Assembly: GCA_903813345.2 (NCBI GenBank) | Contig: CAIIXF020000011.1 | Coordinates: 24,546,166-24,610,165, forward strand | Reading direction: 5' to 3' | Length of the DNA: 64,000 bases | Source: Owenia fusiformis | Lineage: Eukaryota > Annelida > Polychaeta > Sabellida > Oweniidae | Part shown: positions 36,024 to 48,540 of the stretch, piece by piece | Numbering within the stretch: position 1 is the stretch's first letter | Layout of the letters: each line of letters opens with the position of its first letter | Program-made: the position numbers and the translations under genes | Notes under the pieces: model-generated | What the model was told of the DNA's origin: nothing | Database searches by the model: none | What the model saw: the letters and a program-made list of their open reading frames with translations, nothing else

Positions 36024-39000
36024 CTGCAAATAATAATATTTGTCGAATTGAAAATGCGTCATTAATATTCTAAACAACTACGTATACGTGTAGCGTTGCT
36101 ACTTCTCTTATATTGAGATACTATTCACACGTGCGAACAAAAAAGGCGTCAGTCATTTTTTATAAGTTTCATTCATTGTATTCCAAAACGATACCCTTGT
36201 AAACTTAGTCAAATTAAATACTCTGAATGGAGATGATCTCAAAAACGTTCCAACGTATAATCGTAAAATATAAATGTGTAATGACATTATCAAATGTCTA
36301 ATGTATATGGATCTGTATGTATATTATGTATGATGTTTGTGTAAGAAAGATGCAATGAAAAAAGTTTCATTCCTAATACCACAGTGAGACACGTATCGAA
36401 TGACACGAATGAAGCACACGCTAACGAGCACACGGTAACGAGCGCGAGGTCTCCAGAAAACAGAAACATCATTTGGTGCATTCTTACCAATTCCAGAGCA
36501 AGAATAGGAGGGCCTTCTGGAAGGTCTCCTCCAGAAAATTTACAAAATTGAACATCATTTTGGTGCATTCTGACCAATATCAGAGCGTAAGTCCAATTCC
36601 CGTTGCGAATTTCGGCGCGCGTATACAATTCGTTATTGACAATCCATAACAATATTTGACGAACAATATTTGACTATTATACTTTATTTTCGTCTTGATA
36701 AAGGTAGATGGAAGTGTTATTTCGAAGGATGAATTCTAAGACTAATAAGCGTCCCATATTGTGACGTCATATCGTTTGAAAAATAGAATCTGTCGACAGC
36801 GACCTTTTTACTCATTTTTTGTTACCTTCAACTTTTCAAGTGTACATTAAACAAAAAATACGAGACCAATTTTTTTATATATCATACATGATTATTTTGC
36901 TCACAAACTCTAGTTTATTAATAAATTGCTGATTTTGTTCGCAAACGTATGTGTTTTCTGTTGTACGTGGAAAAGTGGAAGACGAAAGGTTTTCATAATT
37001 CATTAAAATAGGGCGAATTTACGCCATTCACCTATTTTCAAACACAGCAACACATAATAATATATTTATTTCACCTAAAATATCAATTGATTCGTGTTTT
37101 ATGATGCTCCTAAGCCATTGTTAATACTTAAGTACATATACGATATCAAAGTTATTCGCCTTAAATATTTTGAGATATAGAGGCAAATGTGGAGGACGAA
37201 ATATGTCATACGACTGTCATTCATCATTTATCAAGCAGTAAAAAATTAATTTGCATCATATGGGTGACAAAATATTTCTACTTTCCCGGTGAATGTCGAG
37301 TCTCACATCATACGAATGTTATTTCAGCCGATCTGTCTGCACGGGGTGCATATGCACCAAAATAAGTGCTTGTACAATTTATTACAATAAATATTGTTAG
37401 ACAAAAGATAAGCGATCACGATACGCAGGACTTATTGGAAAACATTGTTAACACATACGTCAATGCTGTTTTTTGAAAAGTGATAGGAAACGTAGAAATT
37501 ACCAAGTCAATAACGAAAGAGCTTCGGGTTACAAACAGAATTGCACCCGGCCCTTTATACATCGTCCAAACTAATAATATTAATGCATTGCCAGCGTTTA
37601 TGTCGTATTGTTTAATAATATTAAAACAACATGATGAATAGTTTATTTTAAATGGTTGCTGTTTTATGACAAAACAAAGCAACATGTTGTATCGATCTAA
37701 AGAGAGTTAAGGAAATATCGACAAATATATAATCCTAGTTGATGCGTGTCTTGCTGTTAGACAATGCTTTCATCTTAATTATTTTGTTCTGACTTTATGC
37801 GATTAATGAAATATGATCATTTAAGAAACTCTAGGAATATCTCTCCCGGGCTTTCTATACGCATCCCAAAAGATTCTCAATTGTTTTGATCTGATTTTAT
37901 GGGGTTTATGAAATATGAGTTCATTTAAGAGACTCCATGCACCTCGCTATATGTCTTTCCCAAACATTCGCAACCATTTTAAACTGGCGAGTTGGGAAAT
38001 AAGGAATCATTTTAGTTAGTGTATACAGTATGTATGTTAATGTCTTTGTCAAATAAGAACATATCTGAAAACTTACAGGACGGGGGGGCACATTTCAAGT
38101 CTGAAAAGCTGGGCCAAAATTTTGAAAAGTTAAGGCCCATTTTCTTAATAATTTGGCCTGAACTTAAAAAGGCCAAGTAATGCCCATTAAGGCCCACCTT
38201 AGGGATCCGCCAACGAAGGGGTAATCTTTCCAGATGCATTAATCAACATGGGCCATCTATGACCATCGCAATAATATATTTTACTTACATGTATATTCAA
38301 TTTGCACTCTACGCCTACGTGACTAGTATTCTCCCAACTTTTTAAATAACATATTTATGAACCGCACCTGATCAAATTTACAATAAATTATTGCAAACCC
38401 TGATAAGGAGCACATATGCTTAATTAAGTAATCATCCGTATAATAGTGATGGAGCGTAAAAGACATATATCAACAAGTGGAAAATTGTTAAATACATCTC
38501 ATTTCCTAGTCCAGACATCTGTATTTATAGGTAATTGGAGATTAGAGTAGGTAGGTGGGGTGAATAATGATTAGATTAGTAGATCTGTTAGTGCGTGCCG
38601 TAAACTGCAAATACAGCAACAACTCAAATATACTCTTCATAGTTTATTGTTGAGTGAATCTTCATAATTTTGATTTTTGGTTAATTTGTTAATCCAACCA
38701 GGATAAGAGATTATTTCATTTAATTGAATACAGTTTCTGTAGATCTGGAAAAGTGGAATGAATAACTAACGTCATGAATATTTTCGTAATTTTTACGAAA
38801 AATGGCCACGGTCTAAAAATTTTACCTGTAAGTAAGACGCAGATTCAATCTGAGTTGGGAATACCATTGGTGAATACCATTGGTACTTCCAACTCAGATA
38901 AAATTTGCATATAAATTGTAGTCATTGGAATGTATGCTCATTTTTGATTTTTGAAAATGTTAAAATCTATATTTCCTAGGATTGAATGAAGTCATAAAAA

Positions 39001-39122
39001 TGTTTTTTTACATTTTTAGAAATTAGGTAGGCCTATGTGAAGGAATACAATAAGACAAATGCCTAGTTTGCTTACTTAAACAAAGACGGTTTGGACAGAA
39101 AGTGAAAAAATATTCATATTAC
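36024..39122 (-). other. CNG2 intron 2 (3.1 kb)
   Basis: No exon is visible. It includes an imperfect 86-bp tandem duplication (36465-36500 against 36551-36587, CATCATTTGGTGCATTCT) and a hAT-like fragment at 38080-38215. The rest is AT-rich. Confidence 0.75.
38080..38215. repeat. hAT-like MITE fragment
   Basis: It has a G run (GGGGGGGCACATTT), AAGGCCCATTT and GGCCTGAACTT motifs, and GGGATCCGCCAAC at the right edge. It belongs with the GGCGGATCC family in this window. Confidence 0.5.
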
Positions 39123-39232
39123 CTGTCCAAAAGTTTCATTTGTTCTTTCTTTTCTTCATCAGTGGGCACAGTAATTGGGACTTGTTGATCTCTTTGCTCA
39201 TTTGTCTTGTTGCCATTCGCAGAACCGTTTGC
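39123..39232 (-). CDS. CNG channel gene 2, second coding exon
   Basis: The 110-bp exon has 36 codons plus AG: ANGSANGNKTNEQRDQQ, then a charged stretch ending KEQMKLLD(R). It begins in phase 0 after TATATTTGCAG and ends GACAG|GTAATA. The missing base of the Arg codon comes from the S1 exon. It codes for the polar cytosolic linker before S1. Because it begins in phase 0 it can accept either candidate first exon. Confidence 0.88.
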
Positions 39233-39548
39233 CTGCAAATATAAATATCAAAAAGGAATAAAATAATGAAACGGGTAATTCAGAAGTGCAAACCCCAAAG
39301 GTGTAGAACCCAAATGGCAATAGTCAAAACCCATATTTGGAACACTTGTGCTTGAAATATCAAGGGACGTTATCATGATACATATTGTAAACGAGTAAGG
39401 CATCCTTGCACCAAGCTAGGGTATATAGAATTTTATATTTAAGCATAAATGAAGTCCTTTGGAGAAGGATGGAGTAAAATTGAACATTGGAAATATATGC
39501 TTGACAAAATAGAACTGCAACAATAATAGATGAATAACGCAAGAAGAT

Positions 39549-39631
39549 CACGCGTCCCCGGGCACGCGTCTCGAACTTACAACCTCATGGTTACGGCGAT
39601 AGAACCAAGCTTAGCTCGGCCAACGGACGAC
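39549..39631 (-). repeat. tRNA-derived SINE-like sequence
   Basis: Read on the minus strand it has an A-box-like TTGGCCGAGCTAAGCTTGG and, about 30 bases on, a B-box-like AAGTTCGAGACGCG. This is the layout of a class II (Leu/Ser-type) tRNA gene. It does not fold into a complete cloverleaf as far as I can tell and has extra GC-rich sequence after the B box. A SINE head is more likely than a tRNA gene. Confidence 0.5.
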
Positions 39632-41226
39632 TACAAAAAAAGGTCATTTCATTCGCCAATCTGACCATCGGGAACAGGTATTAACGCCCAAAACACACCA
39701 AGGTTATATTCATACACACATTTACACAGACTGTCCTTGAGGTCCCAAAAGATATACCAACTTTAATGTGTTCCAAGAAACTTTTGAATTAAAAGCTATA
39801 TGTAGCACTAATTGCAAACATGTGTTATTACAAGCATCAATTTGAGTATAAAAACAAAGATAAAGTAAATGTCATCGACTATATTAATGGACCCCATTAG
39901 TGCCTCCGCCTCTGTCAACAAATTAGAGAATGTCAAGTGATTCGATGAAAACATTAGGAAACTGGTTCAATTAAGACAAATGTACAGATAAAACCTGTAT
40001 CCATACAATAAGTTATACAGATCGCATTATATTGTTGTTCAACATCGTCTTGCGAGTGTATTTGGGTTCACATTACATTAATTAATAGAGGGGTCACGTC
40101 ATTATAGTAGATTGCTATTTCACCTTCATCTCAAAGCAAAGTATTGAGTTCGTCGCATAAGTTAGTGTAAATATTTTAAGTAGACTATACCAATATTTAA
40201 TGACATATAAATCAGTTGTAAGAGCTAGCAGACTGTGAGAGAAAATTACACTGATGAGTTGAGCATCGTGTTACCTGGCAACCTCATATCCTCCTTTGTA
40301 TTGATGCACCAAATGACTATCCAATCATATACTGACCTCAACACTAATACACTTTATCTACATTACAGGCCATTCGTTTTTTTCTTTACTAAATGGGAAA
40401 ATAACATTACAACTAAGTAAAGAACATATTCCTCCAACTAAGAACCACGCATGATATGCCAAGTGGTTGTGGATGATTATTTTTGAGAGACAGGTGGCTT
40501 TTTACTTTCTCCACCATCATTTGAGACTGAACACTATACCTTGTAGGTGTACACGTACATGTAAATGAGAGTCTCTTTAAAAATTAAACTATTGGAAATG
40601 TTATATTATTAACTAATGAATGACTGAAATGACCCACAAAAACCCATGTAATTTTGATAAAGGTTATAGAAACACTAACCTTTCAATTGTAGTTTCTGGT
40701 AATTTACAGATAATTTCCTCAATCTAAACTGATCAGGTTTCCTCTGAGGATTTTAACATTTGTAAACCGGAAATTGAAAATGTTCTCCTCTTCGCTGAAA
40801 GAAGTGCTAGACCTCTTTGCCACTGATTTGACATACAAATATTTAATAATCATACATACGAGTTAATTGTAAGTCCCTTTCTGGAGGAAACTAAATCTTG
40901 TGGTTTTTTGTCATTTAATGATATTTTGAATGACTTATTCACGTTGTTACACGGATAAATCACTTTCAATTAATGTAGACTGATGCAGTGGTACAGTACG
41001 TGGCTAATAGATTTAGTCTACGAGAAAAATTGATCCTCAGAGTACTAATTTCTGTCACAACCTAATACTCCAAACGCCACAAGACTTGAGAGAACCTATA
41101 ACGCTTTTTTACTTGACATCACGAGATACATTATCCCATACTTGGACGTGTTACGGGTACATAAAGCTGGTTTGTAAAAACTTATATTTTCATCAGCGGG
41201 CAGATATAGCTTTACGTCCCGCTCTG

Positions 41227-41260
41227 AGCGGGCAGATATACTGTAGTATATCTGCCCGCT
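41227..41260. repeat. 34-bp perfect palindrome
   Basis: Arms AGCGGGCAGATATACT and AGTATATCTGCCCGCT are exact reverse complements with only GT between. Another GCGGGCAGATATA copy starts at 41197, 30 bases upstream, inviting a larger alternative fold. Confidence 0.9.
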
Positions 41261-41544
41261 ACGTCATAATCGCCGCTCGCATATTTGTTCATAATTTGTA
41301 ACGTTCGCGTAATGACTACAATGGAGAAAACACAGACAATCGGGATCTGTTTGATGGTTTAAAAAAGGGAAAGAGCATCCACTTAATCAATCAAAAATTC
41401 GAGAAAATAAATGTGGGAATATTTGAGAGAACAGGAAAATCCGCCCACGGCCAAGAAAACAAAACTGGACATGAATATTCTAAAATATTTCCCCGATTGA
41501 ACAATGTGAACCAGATGACCAAGATTGGTATGGGATAAACATAT

Positions 41545-41683
41545 TATCCTATAGTCGGTTCAGGATATTGGGATTATCCCTTGGCCAATATAATATATTT
41601 TCCCTCGGGACCTGCGACCCTCGGGCAAATATATTATATTTGCCTCGGGATAATCACAATATCCTGAACCTCATATAGGATAA
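41545..41683. mobile_element. 139-bp fold-back MITE
   Basis: TATCCTATAGTCGGTTCAGG on the left is inverted as CCTGAACCTCATATAGGATA on the right. GGATTATCCC and GGGATAATC lie inside, and the centre is CCCTCGGGACCTGCGACC. Nearly the whole length pairs. Confidence 0.72.
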
Positions 41684-43010
41684 TCTCTATATACATCGAC
41701 GTTATGCACGCCCTTATGGGGTTACTCGTTTTGCATATAACGATTAAAATACAGTTAGTTCTTCTACTTAATTTCGAAAGACGCTATTCACACTTTTATT
41801 TCGTATCCCTCTTCAATTGCAGCGAATCGATGTTTATATGAATAAATTCCAACTGTCCGAGTCCGACGGGATGCATTTGATTAAAACAAAGGCAATATGG
41901 GTAGATCATAAATGTGCTTGAAAATGAACAATGTTTCATAAATAGTCTTGTGTTCTTATAATCACCATGGTAAGTTAAGCTATACGTTAATAGAGAGGTA
42001 AAGCTTCACTGGATGTGTAGAATCAAGGTCCTCTGGGGATTAACTCTCTCATTCTAAGTACTTACCTACCCGGTCGTTATATATCACACGTTCATGTACA
42101 TATTTTCTTTAAAAACGTGTAGCTTAACCTCTTGAATATGTGTTTGAGCGACTGAACATGTAGAATTATTGTCCAATAGGGATTTCAGAAATAGTACTGT
42201 CAAAATGAACATAAAATGAAGAAATGAGCTAGTCCCGCCGTTTTAATAATATATCGTCATTATTTAATTCTTATCGTCTTCATAATCTACGTAAGGTCAC
42301 ATTACTTTTTGCCATATTGGGCAAGACCAACTAACAATTTCCAGAAACAGTAACACACACTTATTTGGTTATATGGTCCACGAATACTGTATTTAATTGG
42401 ATCTAGTTAACGAGTTAATGAATTAGCTGAATGAAAGTCATCCATACAGTGAGATAATACGCCATTCATGAATAAACAGATATTATATTTATATGAACGG
42501 TTAAATAACGTAACAATTACGTACACGACACACGTATATAGTAAGGATAAAATACATTTGGTAATTTGCAAACAGTGTACCTCCTGTAACCCAGTCATGA
42601 TGTATTGTTATTTGATAACCATATTTCAAGCAGAGGATGTCTCACATACCAAAGATTTTTCCTTAAATAAAACGTAATTTAACCTTAATTTGGCCTCAAT
42701 TTGGTTGAATTAACGACGATTAGGAAACCCTTAGAGCGAATTTACTGTCTTTTGTGTCTTTGTTATCACTTAAGAAGTTAAGTGGAGTAATTGTTATTTC
42801 AGAAAGATCACTTACCACGTCAGCTATTAAAAGGCTTCGATTAATCTAGGTTTAATAGGAAGTTTTGAAAGTCGACACCACAGAGTGCTGATGGAGTTGC
42901 TTAAATCGAACGAAATCCCCTCGTAGTCAATCATTCCCGAGAATAATTAATTTAAATTATATCAGCTGCATATTATGCCCGTAGGACAAAAGTGCAACAT
43001 TTAATATTTT

Positions 43011-43323
43011 ACACTCCCCTCTATGGCGGATCCGGGGGGGGGGCATGGGGCCCGCCCCCCCCCCCCCCCTAAGGTTGGCCCAAAAAAAAAGTGGGCCTTT
43101 TGGTCACTATTGGGCCTTCTAAGGCCTTATTTTTTTAAATTTTAGGCCAAATTTTGAAGAAAATGGGCCTCAAATTTTCAAAATTTGGGCCCACTTTTCA
43201 GTGTTAGGGGCCCACATTTTTCTCTGACCTCAAATTTGGCCCCCCCCTGTTGGTTCCTGGATCCGCCACTGCCCCTCCATAAGTTTGGCAACCTTAGCTC
43301 CCCCCCATTGAACTACGTGTTAA
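43011..43323. mobile_element. CACTCCCC MITE interrupted by a hAT-like insertion
   Basis: ACACTCCCCT starts the element. After the insertion, CCATAAGTTTGGCAACCTTAGC up to ACTACGTGTTAA matches the inverted sequence of the intact 148-bp copy at 46938-47085. The similarity ends after GTTAA, so the far half is missing or diverged. Confidence 0.82.
43024..43271. mobile_element. hAT-like MITE, 248 bp, nested
   Basis: Termini are TGGCGGATCC on the left and GGATCCGCCACTG on the right, with C or G homopolymers and GGGCC motifs inside. It is flanked by CCCCTCTA (43016-43023) and CCCCTCCA (43272-43279), an 8-base target duplication with one change. The empty site CCCCTCCA is present at 46940-46950 in the intact host MITE. 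The left end has lost about three bases. Confidence 0.85.
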
Positions 43324-43725
43324 AGCCTCTTTACCTTTGAATATGTATCTACTGAACCTGCGATGAAAATACTATTGATGGAAACGCAATTTGACTTTAT
43401 TTCCAATATCTCCAAAAAATATTTTTATATAGGAAATTGAATTGTCTAACTTTTTTTGTACACCAAATCCGTTGTCCTGTGTCATATTCTGATCGGTAAA
43501 ATTAAAGCCTTTATTTCGATGGTAGAACATATTTAACTATATGATCAGTAGAAAAACACTTTGTGATTGCAGTACCGACGAAGGATTTTAATCTAGTCGC
43601 TCGATTAAACATACAGTGCATGATAATCTAATTGAAGCGACGGTTATGTCCGCCATTTGTGACAACGGTATCAGACTTTACCGTTGTCAGGTTATTCCGG
43701 TGTATTTTTGGTAATACGCTCATTT

Positions 43726-45070
43726 ATGCCTTGGTCACATAGGCTCCGATTTTCACTACGGCGCCCGGCCGATGAGTATTTTGTTCAAAATCGGCCGGCG
43801 AGTCCGGGCATCGTACGGGCGCCGGGCGATGATCGCCACTCATCGGCCGATTTTTAGACATCGTACGGGCGCCGGCAGAGCTTTATCGCGGAGATAAAAG
43901 TTGCCGATGTCTTGGCGATTTTTTCTCAACCAAACTCATCGGTACCTACCCGGCCGTGTCCCGTCCGGTCATCGTACGATTATCTTACGGCGCCCGGTGG
44001 CATCGCACGGTCATTTTGGGATTTTGCGTGCTGATTTGTTGATAAATCTTAATAATGATTACTTATAAAGTGATATAACGGTTTTAGAAATAATGAGGTA
44101 AGGAATTATAATTACTACACACTGTCAGAGATATTTTACAAAACATAAATGGAACGATTAGGCTTACTGTAAAACAATGACACACATTTGAATGGCTGGG
44201 TGGGTGGGTAGGTTGATCTAGTCGTTCTTATATTGACATTAATCGTGTATGTCTGTCATACACATTGAATAGAGTGATACATTTTTTATGCGTATTATTC
44301 ACTCATGCATATACCATTACAAATCATTTATTTTAAAAATCTTCTGAATGTTTTTGTGAGAAGAAAGATGCAGAAATAGGGAATTTTGCTAATAGCATCG
44401 GATGGACAGGTAGACATAACATTTGTTTATATGAAAGATCTAAAAATGAATTAAGGTCAGGGTGCACTTTGATGAAAAGACCACGTGCAGTATGGCAAGT
44501 GATTTTAGACGGTCATATCTTTCACCATGAGTACTTTCTGGGCATAAATACAGTGTTTTATTAAAACAATATGTTTTCTTTTAATTGAAGTATCCATGAT
44601 AGTAAAAATATCAATCAAACAATTTGAAAAATTATGAATAGGGACCCCATGTCAGCATTTTTTTCTAAATATTGAACCTATTTAGAGGATCTTTTTCTGA
44701 TTTTTATTGCATGAAAACATTATCATCCTGGAAGTCCTGTCTATCGAAGTATTTCGTTTTCAAATCTTGCATTCATGCCATGTGGAACAGTCAAACTGGG
44801 TCATACAAGAATTTAGTGAAAATCTAGAGGCCTGTAGATCGACCGATGTCCTGGCGGGTGCCGTACGGCCATCGGCAGATAGCCTTGCGATACCCGTGCG
44901 ATGTCTTTCAGATTCAATTGATTGCGGGCGCCGTACGATGCCTGTACTAATGTGACCATACTCACGATTAGATCAAGACATCGGTGAAAATTCACCGGCG
45001 CCCGGTCGATTTATAAATCGACCGATGACTACTCATCGGCCGGCGCCCGGCGGCTATGTGACCTAGGCAT
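43726..45070. mobile_element. 1345-bp DNA element with GC-rich long terminal inverted repeats
   Basis: Outer ends ATGCCTTGGTCACATAG and the inverse of ATGCCTAGGTCACATAG are followed for about 250 bases by CGGCGCCCGG, CATCGTACGG and CATCGGCCGA motifs in opposite orientation at each side. The GC-rich arms contrast sharply with the AT-rich core and surroundings. No transposase frame was found. A copy of another MITE is inside at 44482-44724. The superfamily is undetermined. Confidence 0.78.
44482..44724. repeat. partial copy of the GTGCAGTATGGCAAGTGA MITE
   Basis: About 240 bases resemble the left half of the palindromic element 53796-54493. They run from GTGCAGTATGGCAAGTGATT through TATCTTTCACC and TTATGAATAGGGACCC to TTTTATTGCATG. 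It lies within the core of the GC-armed element, either inserted there or captured. Confidence 0.75.
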
Positions 45071-45535
45071 TAATAGTAAAAACTTTTAATTCCAATCAAC
45101 CTGCATCTCTCGTCTAGAACTAGACGGACAAACATAGCATCAGACATTGACTGACCATCGGGTGAGCTGTGATAGCTTGATCATATTTGCACAGGGGTTG
45201 CTGAATTCTTGCCTTTAATTAAAGACATTCGTCTTTTCATTATGCGTGCATACACACCATGGTGTGACAGCGACAACTATAGACGAGTATTCGTTGCCGT
45301 ACTTTGATGTGTATCATTGATGACTTATGCTAACTACAATTTAATCACAATAATGTATTCCATTACGGTTTCATTATTTTCACAATAATTGCACACACAG
45401 CTAGAGGTATCATAAAACGTTCTTCCTCTATCAAATGAATTGGTAAATCTATGTTACGTCGACATTGTGGCTGTAACACGTCGGTATTAAGATTAACTTA
45501 AATATCTATCGACAAGATGACATTTTAGTTACCTG

Positions 45536-45549
45536 GTTTCTATAGTAAC
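45536..45549. promoter_or_regulatory. X-box-like RFX site in CNG2 intron 1
   Basis: GTTTCTATAGTAAC fits RYYNYYATRRNRAC at every position. It is 4.8 kb downstream of the nearer CNG2 start codon, so a promoter role is doubtful. It is listed as a motif match only. Confidence 0.3.
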
Positions 45550-45774
45550 CTTTATAATGGCTACTGTTATCTGGTGAATATATTCACCACCAGCATGCTT
45601 TATTCCTTTATGGAAATGTAGGTTGGTGATAATAGTTCAACTCAATGGCCTTTGTAGCTTCTATCATGTAGAGCGAGGTTGTTTATCTCGATGACATCCT
45701 TATTCAAGATCGGGCTTCTCTGCTATTGCTGCTATAGAGGGCACTGGCATACTAATAGTACATGCACTAACCAA

Positions 45775-45953
45775 AATTTTGGGCCCAACAACACTTATTT
45801 AAAGGCCCGTTTAGTGGGCCTTTTTGGGCAAAAATGGGCCTTATGTTTTATATCTTAGGCCAAATTAGCTTTTTAGCCACTTTTTGTTTTTAGGGAATTT
45901 CTTCTGACTTCACATTTGCCCCCCCCTTGTTGGTTCCTGGATCCGTCCCTGTT
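45775..45953. repeat. hAT-like MITE fragment
   Basis: It contains AAATTTTGGGCCC, AAGGCCCGTTTAGTGGGCC and a right end TTGGTTCCTGGATCCGTCCC, matching the right end of the nested copy at 43024-43271. The left terminus is missing. Confidence 0.6.
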
Positions 45954-46432
45954 CTCCTTCCCATCTCAATCTCATTAAGTTGGTCTCTCTCCTTCTCTGT
46001 TTCTGAGATCAACTAACTTCGTGATATTTTGTTTAAACAAAATTTTGATTTAGTAGCTGTACTTATTTATATTTTTAGCTCTTCTTCCATAATAAATTAA
46101 CTCTATATAATACAACTGCTTTATATAGATCAAAATATTTCTAATATTCTTATCGTTACAAGATATTGAATTCCCATAAAAAATAAGGGTAAGAAAAATC
46201 ACCATCATATTCAGAATTAATGGAATCGCACATTGTTTGCAAATCCATTAACTCTTAGAATCAACGGGCATTTGAAAATAATTTATACTAGTATGAGAAA
46301 CAGAAAACCCGAAATTTAAACATCAAATGTGATCATAATTTCTTCTTTGGAGGAATTTGTAATTGAAAATAAACATGGTTACTCAGGATAATGTGTGAAA
46401 TTATCATAATTTAAAATATACAACATAATCCT

Positions 46433-46750
46433 TTGAAAATAGCCGCAGAATATTTTGAACGACCCCTTCATCAAATGCAAGAGCTTAACAAATATGTAGA
46501 AAAATACCTTATTTATATAACTTCACTTGCAAAAACCTCTATTCGCGATGTACTCACTAGAGTACAGAGACTATGCCATGATTTAAACGGATTTCCCAAA
46601 GCTTTATCTTCTGCTGCATCTGAATTGCAGGATACGCATTTATTTGACTCATTTGATAGGACTCTCTTGTTTGTAGGACAAAAGGTTAAACAAAAATATT
46701 TTGATACACTCTTCTTCAGACGTTTGATGTGCATTAAAGAAGAAATATAA
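46433..46750 (+). other. unassigned 105-codon open frame
   Basis: The plus-strand frame, from an in-frame start to TAA, includes FERPLHQMQELNKYVEKYL and a mixed hydrophilic C-terminal half ending MCIKEEI. Composition looks protein-like, but a 73-codon frame overlaps it on the other strand. I recognise no family, and no splice sites or neighbours support it. It may be a transposon fragment or chance. Confidence 0.2.
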
Positions 46751-46937
46751 CCTGTGACTGGATGAATCTTTTTTAAGTATACATATTATCAACATTTACC
46801 AATGCCTCATATCTTAAAATATGTATTAATTCAACAATATGTTAACACAGGTGACGTAAAATAGCACCATTCAATTGCAAGTCAATTTGAGTATCAAATA
46901 AAACATTTTTATGTACTAGTATCGGAAAATAAACGTA

Positions 46938-47085
46938 CACTCCCCTCCATAAGGTTCAAAAGTTCTTCAAATTTATCATCAATTTACGACCTATTGTAAT
47001 GGAGGAAAAAAACTGAGAAAATTTGGAGGTATTAACACGTAGTTCAATGGGGGAGCTAAGGTTGCCAAACTTATGGAGGGGAGTG
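46938..47085. mobile_element. 148-bp CACTCCCC MITE, intact
   Basis: Perfect inverted termini CACTCCCCTCCATAAG lie between TA dinucleotides at both ends. It is short and has no coding. It is the uninterrupted reference for the copy at 43011-43323. Confidence 0.85.
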
Positions 47086-47469
47086 TATGTCATTTCAAAA
47101 TAACCAAACCAAGTAATGTAATGGCTTAAATCAATAATATTATCCGGCATTCCGATCTAATTTCGTTTATTATGATAAAAATGGATGCTTGCAAGGTGGA
47201 CAAACATGTATGCATGAAGAATGTGGTTTTCATTTCCCTTTAAAAACTTTTAATTGTCTGCCAAGCTAGGATGAATGGATATTATTTTATTAGAGTTGTG
47301 GCTAAATTGAATGAAGTGTTGAAAAATCAATGAAATTGGTGATTAATTCCTGAAAGAATTTAAAAGGAGAATGGAGGTATTGAGAAATAATGTCAGTTAA
47401 TGTTGAATTAAACGCTCGTGTAAGCGTCTTCTGCTGTTAACTCCCGTCCATTATGGCAACCATAATGAG

Positions 47470-48540
47470 ACACCATGCATGCACAGAGTGTAGGCTAGAG
47501 TGGTAGAAACAAGATGTCAAATTAATGAGGCAACCATGCAGCACTGCTTTTCAACCATATCCATTGGGAGCATCTTTCTGCTGCTGCTCCGATTTCTGTA
47601 CTTGCTCTTTCCCTCTTGGTAGATGACATTCCAAGAGATTTCAGCATCAAAGTCACTGACTTCTCTGCAAATCCTCTGCATCCTACTTCTACAGGGAAGC
47701 TATGGGCTTCCCCACAGTTCTACGTTGCCTCTGTGATGATTTCCTCGTATTTTGATTGTTTTATCTCATGGGAATAAACCTACATTCTTTCCTCCCATGG
47801 GACAATTAGTTCTACTAAGATAGCACACCTCCTGTTGTCTGGTGTAATGACAATATCTCAGATTCCCTTATGTCACAGGTGACCATCTTCCCTTTCTCTC
47901 TTGTGTCTGCTTTTGGGCAGACCATTTCCTCGTTCTTGGTGATGTCGCTTCAGTTGATCTATCTGTTGGATCTTTGGAATCTCTAAGAAACATTGCTGAT
48001 TGCACTTTTATCACTTTAAACACTTCAACTATGGAGGAGATGGAGATTGCAGCTGGAGATGAAGTGCTATAAAGGATGACTGGCTAAATGACTTATGGGC
48101 TCCTAACCATATCCGAAGAAATTTGCTGGCGATCCTTTATAAAGCTTCAATTGCCGTCATAGAGAAGTCATACACTGTGAATGGCCAATCCAACCTAGGA
48201 ATGATTCCCTACTGGAAGCACCAGATCTTGAGCTTTCCAGGTAATGAAATCTTGTCGATAGTTTTCATACAAGTTGTAAGTTGACATAATGTATCTGATG
48301 TGTGTGTCTTGTCGTTAAGGTTGTGGTCAAACCATTTCCCAAGGCATTTGATAGGATTCTCGTTGATGGTAGAAATAGTCTCCCCCTGCGTTGTAAACTT
48401 ACTGCCCTTCAAGATAAGGCTTCTAGATTTCTTGAGCTTTAATGTTAATCTACCCCAAGTAGCAAGTTCTTCCAACCGAGAAAGAACCCATCTCATCCCA
48501 ATTTCTTGGCATGCCATGGCTGTTATGTCGTCCATGAAAG
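47470..48540 (-). pseudogene. decayed LINE reverse transcriptase, minus strand
   Basis: Reading 48540 downwards, the frame starts with MDDITAMACQEIGMRWVLSR, covering the RT active-site DD. CLGKWFDHNLND (thumb) follows, and after a stop GIIPRLDWPFTVYDFSMTAI and a SSFIALH-like block. In another frame near 47700-47620 there is a PVEVGCRGFAE-type C-terminal segment. Stops and shifts show it is dead. Its edges touch the 38-bp repeat (48536-48860). Confidence 0.75.

Noticed and set aside
39549-39631. Functional tRNA gene
   Set aside because: A- and B-box-like motifs are present but I could not form a full cloverleaf or a credible anticodon arm; a SINE head is more likely.
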